Position numbers and translations under genes: made by a program | The notes under the pieces: model-generated | Databases searched by the model: none | Seen by the model: the letters and a program-made list of their open reading frames with translations, nothing else | What the model was told of the DNA's origin: nothing | DNA from: Artemisia argyi | Lineage: Eukaryota > Streptophyta > Magnoliopsida > Asterales > Asteraceae | Reading direction: 5' to 3' | Length of the DNA stretch: 64,000 bases | Assembly (NCBI GenBank): GCA_030686995.1 | Contig: CM060680.1 | Coordinates: 202,045,322-202,109,321, forward strand | Part shown: in pieces, positions 46,911-58,679 of the stretch | How positions within the stretch are numbered: position 1 is the first letter of the stretch | How the letters are laid out: the number at the start of each line of letters is the position of its first letter

Positions 46911-47603
46911 TTACGTGACCTCATCGTTGGTCTCATTCTCTAGGTCATCTCCTATATTAGTTTTGTATTCCGGACCTAGTTGCAAACATTCTTTGTAGAA
47001 ACCAAGTATTCTATTCATAACATATTCTACTCCTCTACGTCTATCCTCATCATTCCTATAGTAAACCGCTTGTTTGTGTTCCTTTTCTATGTTTGATAAG
47101 AGGCGGTATTGTTCAATCTTATAGGGCATTTGGTAAGCAATCTCATCACTCTCTTCCTTGAATCTAACTATCCCTAGAGTTGGATCATAACTCATCTTAG
47201 AGGCCTCAACAAACGGTTTTCCGAACACTACTTGACTTAGGCAATCATCTATCACCGGTCGAGTATCCACCACTATCACAAATTCAGTAACATAAGTGAA
47301 GTTTCCTACAATTACGTGCAATCCTTTTACTCTTCCTACAAAGTTGCTTATCAGATTCTTACGGGGCATCATCCTATAACCAAGTTGCTTCTTCATTACC
47401 CAATTATAATAAGTCCTAGTCATGATGTTTATAGGAGACCTAGGATCGATATAAGCTTTCCATACATGCATATGCCCAATGTTGCATGGTATGTTGATGT
47501 TAGAGGGATCACCTACTTTAATAAGGGGTGAACCAAGGATATATGGTGTCTCGGGATCATCGAATAAATCCTTGTGATATTCCCATTCTTCCTTGGTGGG
47601 CAA
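46911..47603 (-). CDS. A3 protease-like domain ORF
   Basis: Seen: 230 codons, from MPTKEEWEYHKDLFDDPETP to ETNDEVT. A retropepsin-like fold is suggested by NINIPCNIGHMHVWKAYIDP, then RSPINIM, and later LSQVVFGKPFVEASKMSYDP. The D-P-R-S at the active-site position departs from D-S/T-G, so activity is doubtful. The C-terminal NRILGFYKECLQLGPEYKTN parallels A2's RYYRGCLELSDDYKKD. It is preceded by an acidic linker and the gag remnants at 48174-49003. The stop lies about 60 bp before the GGTTGCCTCCCAAGAAGC phrase, as in the other copies. Confidence 0.65.
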   Translation of the reverse strand: MPTKEEWEYHKDLFDDPETPYILGSPLIKVGDPSNINIPCNIGHMHVWKAYIDPRSPINIMTRTYYNWVMKKQLGYRMMPRKNLISNFVGRVKGLHVIVGNFTYVTEFVIVVDTRPVIDDCLSQVVFGKPFVEASKMSYDPTLGIVRFKEESDEIAYQMPYKIEQYRLLSNIEKEHKQAVYYRNDEDRRRGVEYVMNRILGFYKECLQLGPEYKTNIGDDLENETNDEVT

Positions 47604-47819
47604 CTTATCAAAGTACTCTTCTACGTTTTCTACTTCCTCTAACTTTTCTCCCTTATTAACCTCAACTTCCTCAATTTCATCCCTAGTCTCGGTTTCTATT
47701 CCAATTTCCTCCTTGTCACTCTCTTCTATGTCCTCATCTTTTGGCTTAATAGTGACAACATTGACAAAGTGGACGTGTTTGGATGACGAGGGGTCCTTAA
47801 TTTAGATTCTGCTATTGGC

Positions 47820-49165
47820 GTCCCTAGTGTCCTTTCTAGGTGTAGTTAGCGCTTGGTTGTTGAGGGCTTTCAACAAGTTGTCAATCTTATTGGTCATCAC
47901 CGTTTGTTGTTGATTAAATTCGGTTTCAAACTTAGCTATGCGAGCTTCTTGAGATGCCATAAACTTGGACATCAACCATTCAAGATTATTGGTACTACCA
48001 TAGTTATTAGAAGGATTGTTGTTGAAAGTACGGTTTGAGGGTGGTACGTTTGGTTGGTAACGATTAGGCGGATTGGAAGAATTATTTTGGTTTTGTTTCC
48101 ACCTAAGGTTCGGGTGATTTTTCCAAGAAGGATTGTAGGAATCACCGTAAGGGTTTGGCTCGGGTTTGAAAGTTTACCACTTGTCTCCCGCTTTGTTGGT
48201 ACGCGAGGATGCGTAGTCCGCAAAAGCTGTTCCGGGGAGTTCCACGCAATCACGAGTGTCATGGGGACCACTACATAATTCACATGAAGAAGTGATTTTG
48301 TTCACTTGGCTTGAAGGCTTAGGAGCTTCGTAAGATTTCATTAGAAACTTGACTTGGTCCTCAAGTTCCATGATCCTACGGTCGGGAGTACTAGAATTGT
48401 TCGAAGGCAAAGATATTTCCTTGACCGTTTTGTTCAAATCACGGGGATCATTCCAACTTTCGTTGTCATAGAGAGCAAGATCTTCTATGAGTTCCCATGA
48501 TTCTTTCGCACTTAGATCACGTAGCTTGCCACCGACCGATTAGTCAATGGTTCACCTTGTGGAAAGATCGATATGGTCATAGAAGATTTGGACTTGGAGC
48601 CAAAGATCAATGCCATGATGAGGGACTTTTTGGAGTAAGTCCTTGAAACGAGTCCATGCTTCATATAGAGTTTCACCTTGATATTGTTGAAACATCAAGA
48701 CATCATTTCTAAGCATGGTAGTTCTCCCCGGTGGGAAAAATTGAGCAAGGAACGAGTGGTGAGATCATCCCATGAGGTGATGGATCCCGCGGGTAAACAT
48801 TCAAGCCATTGACTAGCTTGATCACGTAGAGAGAATTGGAATAGGCATAATCGGGTTGACTCTCTAGTTGTAACATCAAGGTCTATAGAATCTACGATTT
48901 TAAGGAAATCCTTGAGATGTTGATTAGGATCTTCGGAACGAAGTCCATGGAATGCACATCCGCTTTGCACCAACCGGATGGTGTCGGATTGCAAGGGGGA
49001 CACATTGGCTCCTTGGGTGAGCTCAATAGTGTTTCGATAGCCTTGGTGGCTAGGACGGGAATACTCTCCTAGGGTTCGGGGCCTAAGAGGTTGTTTTCTA
49101 GTGGTGGGTTTTGTGGGTGGTTTTGTTGTGGTGGGTTAATGAGTTCAAAGATGTTACCACCTTCC
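47820..49165 (-). pseudogene. A3 gag, frameshifted
   Basis: Fragments in different frames: MEGGNIFEL near 49165, VQSGCAFHGLRSEDPNQHLK with LRDQASQWLECLPAGS at 48695-49003, a zinc-knuckle-like CELCSGPHDTRDC with a coiled segment at 48174-48437, and the C-terminal SKFMASQEARIAKFE near 47960. The same protein is intact in A4. Several indels and a stop (for example near 48700, 48540 and 48175) separate the pieces. Confidence 0.75.
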
Positions 49166-49337
49166 ATGATGTCGGATGGTAAAGGTTACGAACAAAGACA
49201 TGAAGAAATAAGATAGACTAAAGAGAACCTAAAAATAAAAATAAAATCTAGCTAGAAAGGAATCTAGCAAGTAGACCTAATAAAAAGAAATTCTAACCTA
49301 GACAATAACTATTCCCCGGGCTGCGGCGCCAAAAACT

Positions 49338-50756
49338 TGATACGTGGGAATCGCACCAGGCTTTACCTCTCGAGGGATCTCGAGAAGCTTACAACCCCCA
49401 CCAGGCAGTGTACCTGATCGTTGTAGTATAATATAGTGACAAGTACCAGGGGATTGATCGTTCAACTCAGGAATAGTGTCGCTAGGATTAGAAAACCTAA
49501 AAACTAGGTCTAGAGGTGAGGGATGATTCTTTTTGTATTTTTTATATTTTATAAAAGCAATTAAAACCTCGGGTTTTTGGAAGAGTGGGCGGAATTAGTT
49601 GCTAGTCAACTAATCCAATAACTAAGATGCAATCAAAATAAATTGACAGAAATGAAAATAAAGCTAATTAAACTAGTGGTGTGAACAATAATGGGGAGAA
49701 TTGTGTTTACTTAGATTTCATTACTCCCTAGATATCTTTTACAGGTTGATAGTTTGTTACAATAGCGTGGATGATGGGTTATATTCCTTAATACCATTCG
49801 TGGGGTGGCGTACATACTTCCCCAACTCTATAAGCTCCTACTTCACTCCTATGTCGAGCCTGCAACAAGCTCCTAACATGGGATCATTAGAATTCGCTCA
49901 TGCATTAAATACAACCATAATAACCTAGGACGCATTGGTTCATGTTTCTTAAGACGTTCAAGCATGTTACCCTATGGAAGTCTGCCAGTTTTCTTAAGCC
50001 TAACATCGAAATCATTCATCCGTAACAACTATAAACAAACAATCAACCCATAATTAACATTTAGGTTTCACTACATCTAAGCAAACACACAAGAGATCTA
50101 GCCTAGCATGTTAAATTCAAGACAAGCGTAAGATATATTCAAACAACACATAGACATATTGAATGAATTGAAAGGATACTTATCTCAATTGAACATGAAA
50201 GGTTTTAAAGGATAAAAACCCTTAAAAGAACAGTAAAATCCGTGCTAGGGTTTCTCCAAGTTATATATAATGAATGAAAATTGCAAAACTATATATAGAT
50301 TTTACATGGTGACGGCGTCAAGAAGAAATGTCTGACGCCATCAACTCACCGCCCATAATGAGATCGGATTGCCTAGATCCAGATTTGACGCCGTCATGTG
50401 TAATATCACTCTGGGCCGTCACCATATCTTGAACCTTGACGGCCATACGTGACACCGTCACGTTTTCTCTGGACCGTCACCACTTCCAACTCTTGACGCC
50501 GTCATATGAAGACTCTTGACGCCGTCATATGAAGACTCTTGACGCCGTCAGGTACTGTTCCCAGCAAGGAAAATTAAGACTTTGCCGTTTTCTTCACTTT
50601 TATGCTCCAAAAATGTCCAAAATGCTTCATTTTCCAGAATTCACTCCAAAAGTACCTAAAATGACAAAAGGAACGATTTAGGGCAATATTTGATCAAATA
50701 AATTCGAATTCGGGCTTAAATGACCCCCTAAAAATGGTTCATTTTTCGCCTCATCA
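49338..50756 (-). repeat. A3 5' LTR (1419 bp)
   Basis: + strand TGATACGTGGGAATC to CGCCTCATCA. It has the TGACG motif array at 50310-50555 and a - strand TATA box near 50290. Confidence 0.9.
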
Positions 50757-51082
50757 AAGCATATATTTTTCTTTATGGAAATTACAAGGAAACATAGATA
50801 CTTGACAAAAATACACCGTTGGTCCCTGAACTTTCCACGAAACATCACATGGCACCTTAACTTTTTTTTTAGTCGTCAGGCGTCCAAAGAATGAGATTTT
50901 GAGTCTAAATGCGTCCCTCCACCATTATTTGTTGTTTTGTTTTGTTTTTTGTGAAAGGCATAACAGTCATTTCATATATTTGAATTATTATTCATATAAA
51001 TCTCCTCCTCTACTCTTCTTCTTCCACTTTCATGGATGTATGTAGACAACATAATCTCAAAGCCATCACTTGTGTACCTACT

Positions 51083-52428
51083 TGATGCGTGGGAATCGCA
51101 ACAGGCTTTACCTCTCAAGGGATCTCGAGAAGCTTACAACCCCCACCAGGCAGTGTACCTGATCGTTGTAGTATAGTATAGTGACAAGTACCGGGGGATT
51201 GATCGTTCAGCTTAGGAATAGTGTCGCTAGGATTAGAAAGCCTAAATTACTAGTTCTAAAGGTGAGGGATGATTATTTTTGTGTTTTTATATTTTTTAGA
51301 AAGCAATTAAAATATCGGTTTTTGGAAGAGTGGGCGGAATTAGTTTCTATTCAACTAACCCAAAACTAAGATGCAATCAAAATAAAATACTAAAAATGAA
51401 AATAAACTAATTTATACTAAGGTTGTGAGCAGTAATTGGAGAAAATGTGTTTACTTAGATTTCACTACTCCCTAGATATCTTTTACACGTTAATTACTTG
51501 TTATAATTGCATGGATGACGGATTGTATTCCTTAATACCATTCATGGGGTGGCATACATAACTCCCCAATTCTATGAGCTCTTATCTCCTCCTACACCAT
51601 GCCCAGCACAACTATAGGGATTGTAAACAGTGGCTCATGCATTAAATACAACCAATAAAGACCTAGTACGCCTCGGTTCATGTTTCTTAAGACGTTCAAG
51701 CATGTTACCATTTGGAGATCTGCCAGTTTTCTTAAGCCTAACATATAAAATCATTCATCCAAGACAAGAATAAACAAGTAATCAACACATAATCAATATC
51801 TAGGTTTCATTAGATCTAAGCAAACACAAAAGAGATCTAGCCTAGCATGATAGAATTAAGACAAGAACATGATATAGACAACCAACACATAGACATATTG
51901 ATTGAATTAGAAGAACACTTATCTCAATTACAATGCAAGGTATCAAGGGTTTGGAACCCTTGAAAAACCTGTAAAAGTTGCACCAAAATCGTCTTTAGGG
52001 TTTCTCCAAAACTTCCCTCTTTAATGTGAAAAACTAGAAAACTATATATAGGAAAATAGGGGTGACGGCGTCAAGAACAAAGGTGTGACGCCGTCATCTC
52101 GCCGCCAAATACTTCCTCGGACGGCCTTGATCTACTTCTGACGCCCTGTGTGACGCCGTCATGAGCTACGGATTTTAATTCTTGGGGTTTGACGCCGTCA
52201 TGAGTTTACTCTTGACGCCTTCATGTACTGTTCCAGCATGGAAAATTGAGACTTTGCCGTTTTCTTCACTTTTATGCTCCAAAAACGTCCAAAATGGCTT
52301 CTTTTCCAGAATTCACTCTCCAAGTACCTAAAATCACAAAAGGAACGATTTAGGGCAATATTTGTTCAAATAAATTCGGATTCGGGCTTAAATGACCCCC
52401 TAAAAACGGATCATTTTTCGCCTCATCA
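51083..52428 (-). repeat. A4 3' LTR (1346 bp)
   Basis: + strand TGATGCGTGGGAATCGC to CGCCTCATCA. The TGACG array is at about 52060-52225 and the - strand TATA box (CTATATATAG) near 52047. Inside it, on the - strand, lie the hairpin TTGCTTG-AGGA-CAAGCAA and the tract AAGTGTAATGG. Confidence 0.92.
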
Positions 52429-54884
52429 TATACCATTACACTTGAGATTTGCTTGTCCTCAAGCAAATGCGCTTTTATTCTACTCAAAAGACAAGTTAGG
52501 GGTCATTTAACACTAATATAAAAGTAATTACAACAAATAATCGTTCCACTAAAGACCAATAGACAAGCACGGAGGTCATACACTAGCACCTCACAAATAG
52601 TGTTTAGATACTCACATCTCTCGGGTGTAATAAAGTAATATAACATTATGGAAATGGAAGATATCTCTCACTACCTGTCATAGGAAAATAGATTACCATA
52701 GGCTTGGGAAAGGATCAAACCTCCACCACATGGCGTAAGCACCTAGGATAAACTATCAAAGAGGTCTTTTAAAGGGTTGTAACGTTAGGTATAGGGATAT
52801 GAATTACACGGTTTTGTTGGATAAAGGGAGTTTTACTGGTGGCGAGTTAACAATCTTAGTTAATTACATGTACAATATGGCGTTGCTAAGCCAAGACTAG
52901 ACTCGACTTAAGCTAATAAATGAAAAATAACAAAAACATAAAATGAACATAGAATGAAAAGGGATGGTAGTCCGTATGTTTTTTCTCTTTTCCTTTTTTT
53001 CTATTTTTTTTTTTTTTTTTTTTTTTTTTTTGCGTACACTCTTACCCTACCATCCAAAATAATACATCATAGGGGATGAACATTCCCCTTACACTTGAAT
53101 TTTTACATACTTTACATTAAACTAAACTAATGACTCGAATTAAGAAAATCAAAACACTTTGAGCACTTTTAAGATTAACGTACATATGTGGGTAATAAAT
53201 GATGTTCTTCCCCATTACTCCATAAAATAAGTACTTACTTATGAGTCCCAATCGTCCCAAAACAATATGTACAAGGATATGACTTGACTTAGCAACCATG
53301 TAATCAATTAGAAAGTTAACTTAGGGTTTAACAAATAACAATAATGCACTAAAGATGAGCGCATACACGGAAGGCTAAGGCGATTTGGGTGTACATTTAA
53401 GTGGGGTGTAACAAATTCTTCCTTTAAGTAAAATGCTTAAAGTTAGAAACGAAAAGATAGGCTCGGAGGGGTGTACTAGGGGTTTCGTGTACTAAAAATG
53501 AGTACAACGCTAAGGGTGTGGGAAAAATTAGTTGACTTAACTAGCCAAGTAATATGACTTAAATGGTCAAGTAATTATGATACGGGTTTAACACAAGGGT
53601 GATCCTAATGCCTCTTATCATGTAGTAAATCCTACCACATGAATGTAGTCTCACTAGCGGTCTCGGGATGCATCACTAACGCAAGTTCTAGAATCTAAAT
53701 GCTACCGGTACACTCATAAGCACTAATAGTAAATGCTTTTCCTATCAAATCTAAAGGCGAACCTCACATATTTTGGTGGAAAATTTTTCTGAATATACGG
53801 TTATGTGCTAGTCATACAATCTCCTATCCATGAGACGCTTGCTATGGCTAAAGTTTCACTCCTAAATGTTGTAAAAAAATTTAAATTTGGCGCTAAAATT
53901 GCACTAACAAGTATTTCTCATAGTTTTATTACACATCTACTATCAAACAAGACAAACTCGAGCGAAAGTGCATATGTAAAGTATCATCTTTTTACCCTCC
54001 CCTTACACTTAAGATGAACATTGTCCTCAATGTTCAAGTAAAGAATGTAAAAGTTAAAAAAGTAAAAAGAATGAAATCAAATACTCCCCTGATTCGCTCG
54101 GTATGGATTATAGGTTGGCCAGGTTAAATCTTCCTCCAAGAAAATGAACAATCAAAGCTTCCCTTCCAGAATATAAATCATCTTCTTGTCATACATAACC
54201 TGTAAATCCTGACAAAAATAGACAAGACAACCTCGCGTAAAATCGGCGGCATCCTATATAAGTTATTAAATCCTAGAAAACAAAGTAAAATATAATGCTT
54301 GTGGAATGAAGTTTGCAGATTTCCTGGAGATTATAAAATTTAATAATTCACAAAAACCATAAGACTCCGTTAGAAAAACAAAACCGGTAAAATTTCCAGA
54401 TTTTTAACTCCTGACGCCGTCAAGAGTAAAACTCTGACGCCGTCAGAATGGACCTGCAGAAATTCTTGTGTTAAGTTTCCGGAAAATTTCTGGAAAAACT
54501 TGGTCCTACTTCCTGGAAAATCCTGCAAAAACTTCATTATGACTCAATACAAGCATTTGACTCTAACAAATACGAATATACATGCTCATTTAATATTGTG
54601 GAGAATCATGATCGGTTTGTTTCTTAAAAACATATTTGGGGTTTCCCCTTACACTTATCTTTTGCAAAAATACTTCTAGGTGGAGTTAAGACTAGGCTAA
54701 ACAACAAAGTAAAGTATTTCCACATTTTAATTGAGAAACATGATCAACCAACAATAAAAATAAAGCATGCATACGGAAGCAAATAACAAACAAACAAATT
54801 AAATCACACAAAACATGGGTTGCCTCCCAAGAAGCGCTTTTATTTATTTACGAGTCTTGTAGCTAGACTCAAGGCTACGGGTTA
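52429..54884 (-). other. A4 3' non-coding region
   Basis: Collinear with A1 and A2. The - strand AAGTGTAAGGGG tracts are near 54657, 54008 and 53093, and the real polypurine tract is near 52441. TTGAACATTGAGGACAATGT, a hairpin, lies near 54020-54040. TGACGCCGTCA motifs are at 54413-54447. A poly-T run is at 53007-53031. The GGTTGCCTCCCAAGAAGCGC phrase is near 54818. Confidence 0.75.
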
Positions 54885-57155
54885 CTACGTGATCTCATCA
54901 TTTGAAATGATATACCCCATGTAGTTTCGATCATTACTATTATGGTGGTAGTGCCTCAACCTATCGATACTCGCAATCACTATTCCACCTAATTTGCTTC
55001 TCAATTTAGCTACCCCATCTTGGCTCAATTCTTCGATTGTGAATGGCCCATACCACCAAGGACTTGGCTTATCGGGTGGTATTGTTGTTTCCAAGTGTCT
55101 CATGATCACCAAGTTCCCTTCCTCAAATGGTGTATGAATTTTTTCGTGTCGAGTATGTTCGAGTTCAACCTGAACCTTACTGCTTTTTCTCCTTTCATCC
55201 TTAGCTTTCTTATAGCTTTTGATTCTTGCCTCCCATGCAAGAATCTTATTCTGAACACGAATGGGTGTCGCGCCAATGTTGTTTTTAATCATTCTCCAAC
55301 TCAAATTCTCATGCTCACTTCGCGGGGTCATGGGGAAGCTAATCTTTCTTTTTCCGGATTTAAGCTCAATCTTCCTACCTTCATACTTAATGACAGCCCT
55401 AGCGGTGGTGAGGAATGGTGCCCCAAGGATTATTGGCATGCATCCATCCCCTTTATCATCGATGATCATAAAATCAACGGGGTACATGAATCCAGCGACA
55501 TTAACTAACACATCTTCTGCGATTCCTAGGGGGTATACGTATGAGTGTCCAACAAGAGATAACCTAACACAAGTAGGTGTTGGCATTTTTGACGTTAGTT
55601 GGATGTAAATAGCTAGGGGCATAAGATTTACTTCCGATCCTTGGTCGGCGAAAGCACTAAGATGTTTCAAGTCCCCGATACTCGTTGGTATTTCAAAGTT
55701 CCCACATGCCACCTGCTTAGTAGCCACTATCTGTACCAGTAACCTCTCGAATACTGATCCTCCAGGAAGCGTATCATACTCATCTTCCTCTTCTTCCTCT
55801 TTCTCAGGAATCTGTCCGGAGGATTGGTTACGCCCATCACCCTTAATCCAATTTGTTATGGTGTTTTTGTTTATATCATGTTTCAGGTAGTAACTCAAGG
55901 GTTGGGATTCTGGTGGTTTTTCTAAGGTCTGTTTAGCAGGAGTTTCTACCTTCTCGTTATCTTTATGGACAATGGTGATGGAGTTAACAAACTGGGTGGT
56001 GGGAGTGACGCTTTCTTTCCTTAGTAGTATTCGTTCGGGGGTTCTCTGGTTGGCATACTCCTCCAATAGACTCAACATCTCATTCATTTTCTCCTGCATC
56101 TCCTCTTTTTGCTTATAAACTGCTTCTTCGAATCTAGCAAGCCGATCTGAGTGAGTTGCCATATATTCTCTCATCCTAGCCTCAAACTCCGAGCTAAGTT
56201 CCTTGGGAGGGGAACAAGGTGGGGTGCACCTTTGAAAAGTCTCGACATGTTCTCTAGAAGGTGACTCAGATAATGGTGCCGAAGTTGGTTTTGAGACAGA
56301 ATTGACAGTGGCTTGTCTAGGACTTAAAGGTCGCCTTTGCCTTTCCTCAAAATAGTCAACTTTTGCCTCAAGTTTGCATAGGAGTTCATCGGGGATTTCG
56401 GTGGTTCCTCCAGATGTCGAGACTGCATTGATGGCCGCTTCTATCGTATGTTTAAATTCCCACATCTCATGATTATCAACAGCGAGCTCTTCGATAATTG
56501 CCCAAGACTCCTCGGCGTTCTTATCACGCAATTTACCTCCCGCGGCCCTGTCGATGGTGCGCTTAGTGTGATAGTCAACATGGTCGTAGAAAATCTGGAC
56601 TAATAACCAAAGGTTTATGCCATGATGAGGGAGCTTGTGGAGGAGATCCTTAAAACGGGCCCAAGCCTCGTAGAAAGTTTCACCCCGCTGTTGCTCAAAC
56701 ATCAAAATGTCCCTTCTAAGCATTGCAGTCTTTTCCAGCGGAAAGAATTGGGTGAGGAAGCGATTGGCGAGATTGTCCCATGTGGTGATGGATCCCGCGG
56801 GTAAACGCTCAAGCCATTGACTAGCTTGATCCCGTAGAGAGAATTGGAATAGGCGTAAACGGGTAGTCTCTCTAGTTTCAACACCTAGGTCTATGGAATC
56901 TACGATTTTGAGAAAGTCCTTAAGATGTTGGTTTGGATCTTTGGAACGAAGTCCATGGAATGCACATCCGCTTTGCACCAACCGGATGGTGTCGGATCGC
57001 AAGGGGGTCACATTGGCTCCGGTGAGCTCAATGGTGTTTCGGTAGCCTTGGTGGCTAGGTCGGGAGCACTCTCCTAAGGTTCGGGGCCTAAGGGGTTCTA
57101 ATGGTGGGTTTTGTTGTGGTGGGATGACGGGTTCAAAGATGTTACCACCTTCCAT
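54885..57155 (-). CDS. A4 gag-protease-integrase tail fusion protein (756 aa)
   Basis: Seen: ATG at 57155 (MEGGNIFEPVIPPQQNPP), 150 bp after the primer site. Residues 45-210: gag capsid domain (LVQSGCAFHGLRSKDPNQHL, LRDQASQWLERLPAGSITTW, ARFKDLLHKLPHHGIN). About 330-370: coiled coil (EFEARMREYMATHSDRLARF). About 470-480: acidic run. About 490-600: aspartic protease with AFADQGSEVNLMPL (Asp near residue 504) and MPIILGAPFLTTARAVI. About 640-745: a stretch that aligns with the integrase C-terminal region of element E (WWYGPFTIEELSQDG ... DRLRHYHH against [15 protein letters not shown] ... HRIKLYYD). RT, RNase H and the integrase core are skipped without breaking the frame. Likely role: particle protein and protease for its own RNA. 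No lesion is seen. Confidence 0.85.
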   Translation of the reverse strand: MEGGNIFEPVIPPQQNPPLEPLRPRTLGECSRPSHQGYRNTIELTGANVTPLRSDTIRLVQSGCAFHGLRSKDPNQHLKDFLKIVDSIDLGVETRETTRLRLFQFSLRDQASQWLERLPAGSITTWDNLANRFLTQFFPLEKTAMLRRDILMFEQQRGETFYEAWARFKDLLHKLPHHGINLWLLVQIFYDHVDYHTKRTIDRAAGGKLRDKNAEESWAIIEELAVDNHEMWEFKHTIEAAINAVSTSGGTTEIPDELLCKLEAKVDYFEERQRRPLSPRQATVNSVSKPTSAPLSESPSREHVETFQRCTPPCSPPKELSSEFEARMREYMATHSDRLARFEEAVYKQKEEMQEKMNEMLSLLEEYANQRTPERILLRKESVTPTTQFVNSITIVHKDNEKVETPAKQTLEKPPESQPLSYYLKHDINKNTITNWIKGDGRNQSSGQIPEKEEEEEDEYDTLPGGSVFERLLVQIVATKQVACGNFEIPTSIGDLKHLSAFADQGSEVNLMPLAIYIQLTSKMPTPTCVRLSLVGHSYVYPLGIAEDVLVNVAGFMYPVDFMIIDDKGDGCMPIILGAPFLTTARAVIKYEGRKIELKSGKRKISFPMTPRSEHENLSWRMIKNNIGATPIRVQNKILAWEARIKSYKKAKDERRKSSKVQVELEHTRHEKIHTPFEEGNLVIMRHLETTIPPDKPSPWWYGPFTIEELSQDGVAKLRSKLGGIVIASIDRLRHYHHNSNDRNYMGYIISNDEIT

Positions 57156-57329
57156 GATGTTGGATGGTAAAGAGTTACGAACAAAGGTACAAAGAAATAA
57201 GATAGACTAAAGAAGACCTAAAAAAATAAAAAATAAAATCTTACTAGAAAGGAATCTAGCAAGTAGACCTAATAAAAAGAAATCCTAACCTAGACAATAA
57301 CTATTCCCCGGGCTGCAGCGCCAAAAACT
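57156..57329 (-). other. A4 leader and primer binding site
   Basis: It contains TGGCGCTGCAGCCCGGGGA (57305-57323) and then a short untranslated leader. One base differs from the A3 primer site (GCGCT for GCGCC), which may weaken priming. Confidence 0.6.
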
Positions 57330-58674
57330 TGATGCGTGGGAATCGCAACAGGCTTTACCTCTCAAGGGATCTCGAGAAGCTTACAACCCCCACCAGGCAG
57401 TGTACCTGATCGTTGTAGTATAGTATAGTGACAAGTACCGGGGGATTGAACGTTCAGCTTAGGAATAGTGTCGCTAGGATTAGAAAGCCTAAATTACTAG
57501 TTCTAAAGGTGAGGGATGATTATTTTTGTGTTTTTATATTTTTTAGAAAGTAATTAAAATATCGGTTTTTGGAAGAGTGGGCAGAATTAGTTGCTATTCA
57601 ACTAACCCTAAACTAAGATGCAATCAAAATAAAATACTAAAAATGAAAATAAACTAATTTATACTAAGGTTGTGAGCAGTAATTGGAGAAAATGTGTTTA
57701 CTTAGATTTCACTACTCCCTAGATATCTTTTACACGTTAATTACTTGTTATAATTGCATGGATGACGGATTGTATTCCTTAATACCATTCATGGGGTGGC
57801 ATACATAACTCCCCAATTCTATGAGCTCTTATCTCCTCCTACACCATGCCCAGCACAACTATAGGGATTGTAAACAGTGGCTCATGCATTAAATACAACC
57901 AATAAAGACCTAGTACGCCTCGGTTCATGTTTCTTAAGACGTTCAAGCATGTTACCATTTGGAGATCTGCCAGTTTTCTTAAGCCTAACATATAAAATCA
58001 TTCATCCAAGACAAGAATAAACAAGTAATCAACACATAATCAATATCTAGGTTTCATTAGATCTAAGCAAACACAAAAGAGATCTAGCCTAGCATGATAT
58101 AATTAAGACAAGAACATGATATAGACAACCAACACATAGACATATTGATTGAATTAGAAGAACATTTATCTCAATTACAATGCAAGGTATCAAGGGTTTG
58201 GAACCCTTGAAAAACCTGTAAAAGTTGCACCAAAATCGTCTTTAGGGTTTCTCCAAAACTTCCCTCTTTAATGTGAAAAACTAGAAAACTATATATAGGA
58301 AAATAGGGGTGACGGCGTCAAGAACAAAGGTGTGACGTCGTCATCTCACCGCCAAATACTTCCTCGGACGGCCTTGATCTACTTCTGACGCCCTGTGTGA
58401 CGCCGTCATGAGCTACGGATTTTAATTCTTGGGGTTTGACGCCGTCATGAGTTTACTCTTGACGCCTTCATGTACTGTTTCAGCATGGAAAATTGAGACT
58501 TTGCCGTTTTCTTCACTTTTATGCTCCAAAAACGTCCAAAATGGCTTCTTTTCCAGAATTCACTCTCCAAGTACCTAAAATCACAAAAGGAACGATTTAG
58601 GGCAATATTTGATCAAATAAATTCGGATTCGGGCTTAAATGACCCCCTAAAAACGGATCATTTTCGCCTCATCA
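57330..58674 (-). repeat. A4 5' LTR (1345 bp)
   Basis: Nearly identical to 51083-52428, and one base shorter (a T run near the right end). TGACG array at about 58306-58470, - strand TATA box near 58293. Confidence 0.92.
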
Positions 58675-58679
58675 CTACT

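Larger units (their letters stand above)
45213..50756 (-). mobile_element. Copy A3: family A retrotransposon, truncated at its 3' end
   Basis: Seen: the 5' LTR (49338-50756, ending CGCCTCATCA on the + strand), primer site, broken gag, protease-like ORF and most of the conserved 3' non-coding region, cut off at 45213 within that region. The 3' LTR is absent, so no target duplication can be scored. The right flank starts AAGCA. Confidence 0.85.
51083..58674 (-). mobile_element. Copy A4: complete non-autonomous Athila-like retrotransposon (7.6 kb)
   Basis: Seen: LTRs 51083-52428 and 57330-58674, nearly identical (about a dozen differences counted by eye in 1345 bp). Target duplication CTACT at 51078-51082 and 58675-58679. 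Primer site 57305-57323, one intact ORF 54885-57155, conserved 3' region 52429-54884. No RT or RNase H. LTR likeness implies a recent insertion, and the intact ORF suggests its product may still be made. It is the best preserved family A copy here. Confidence 0.92.
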
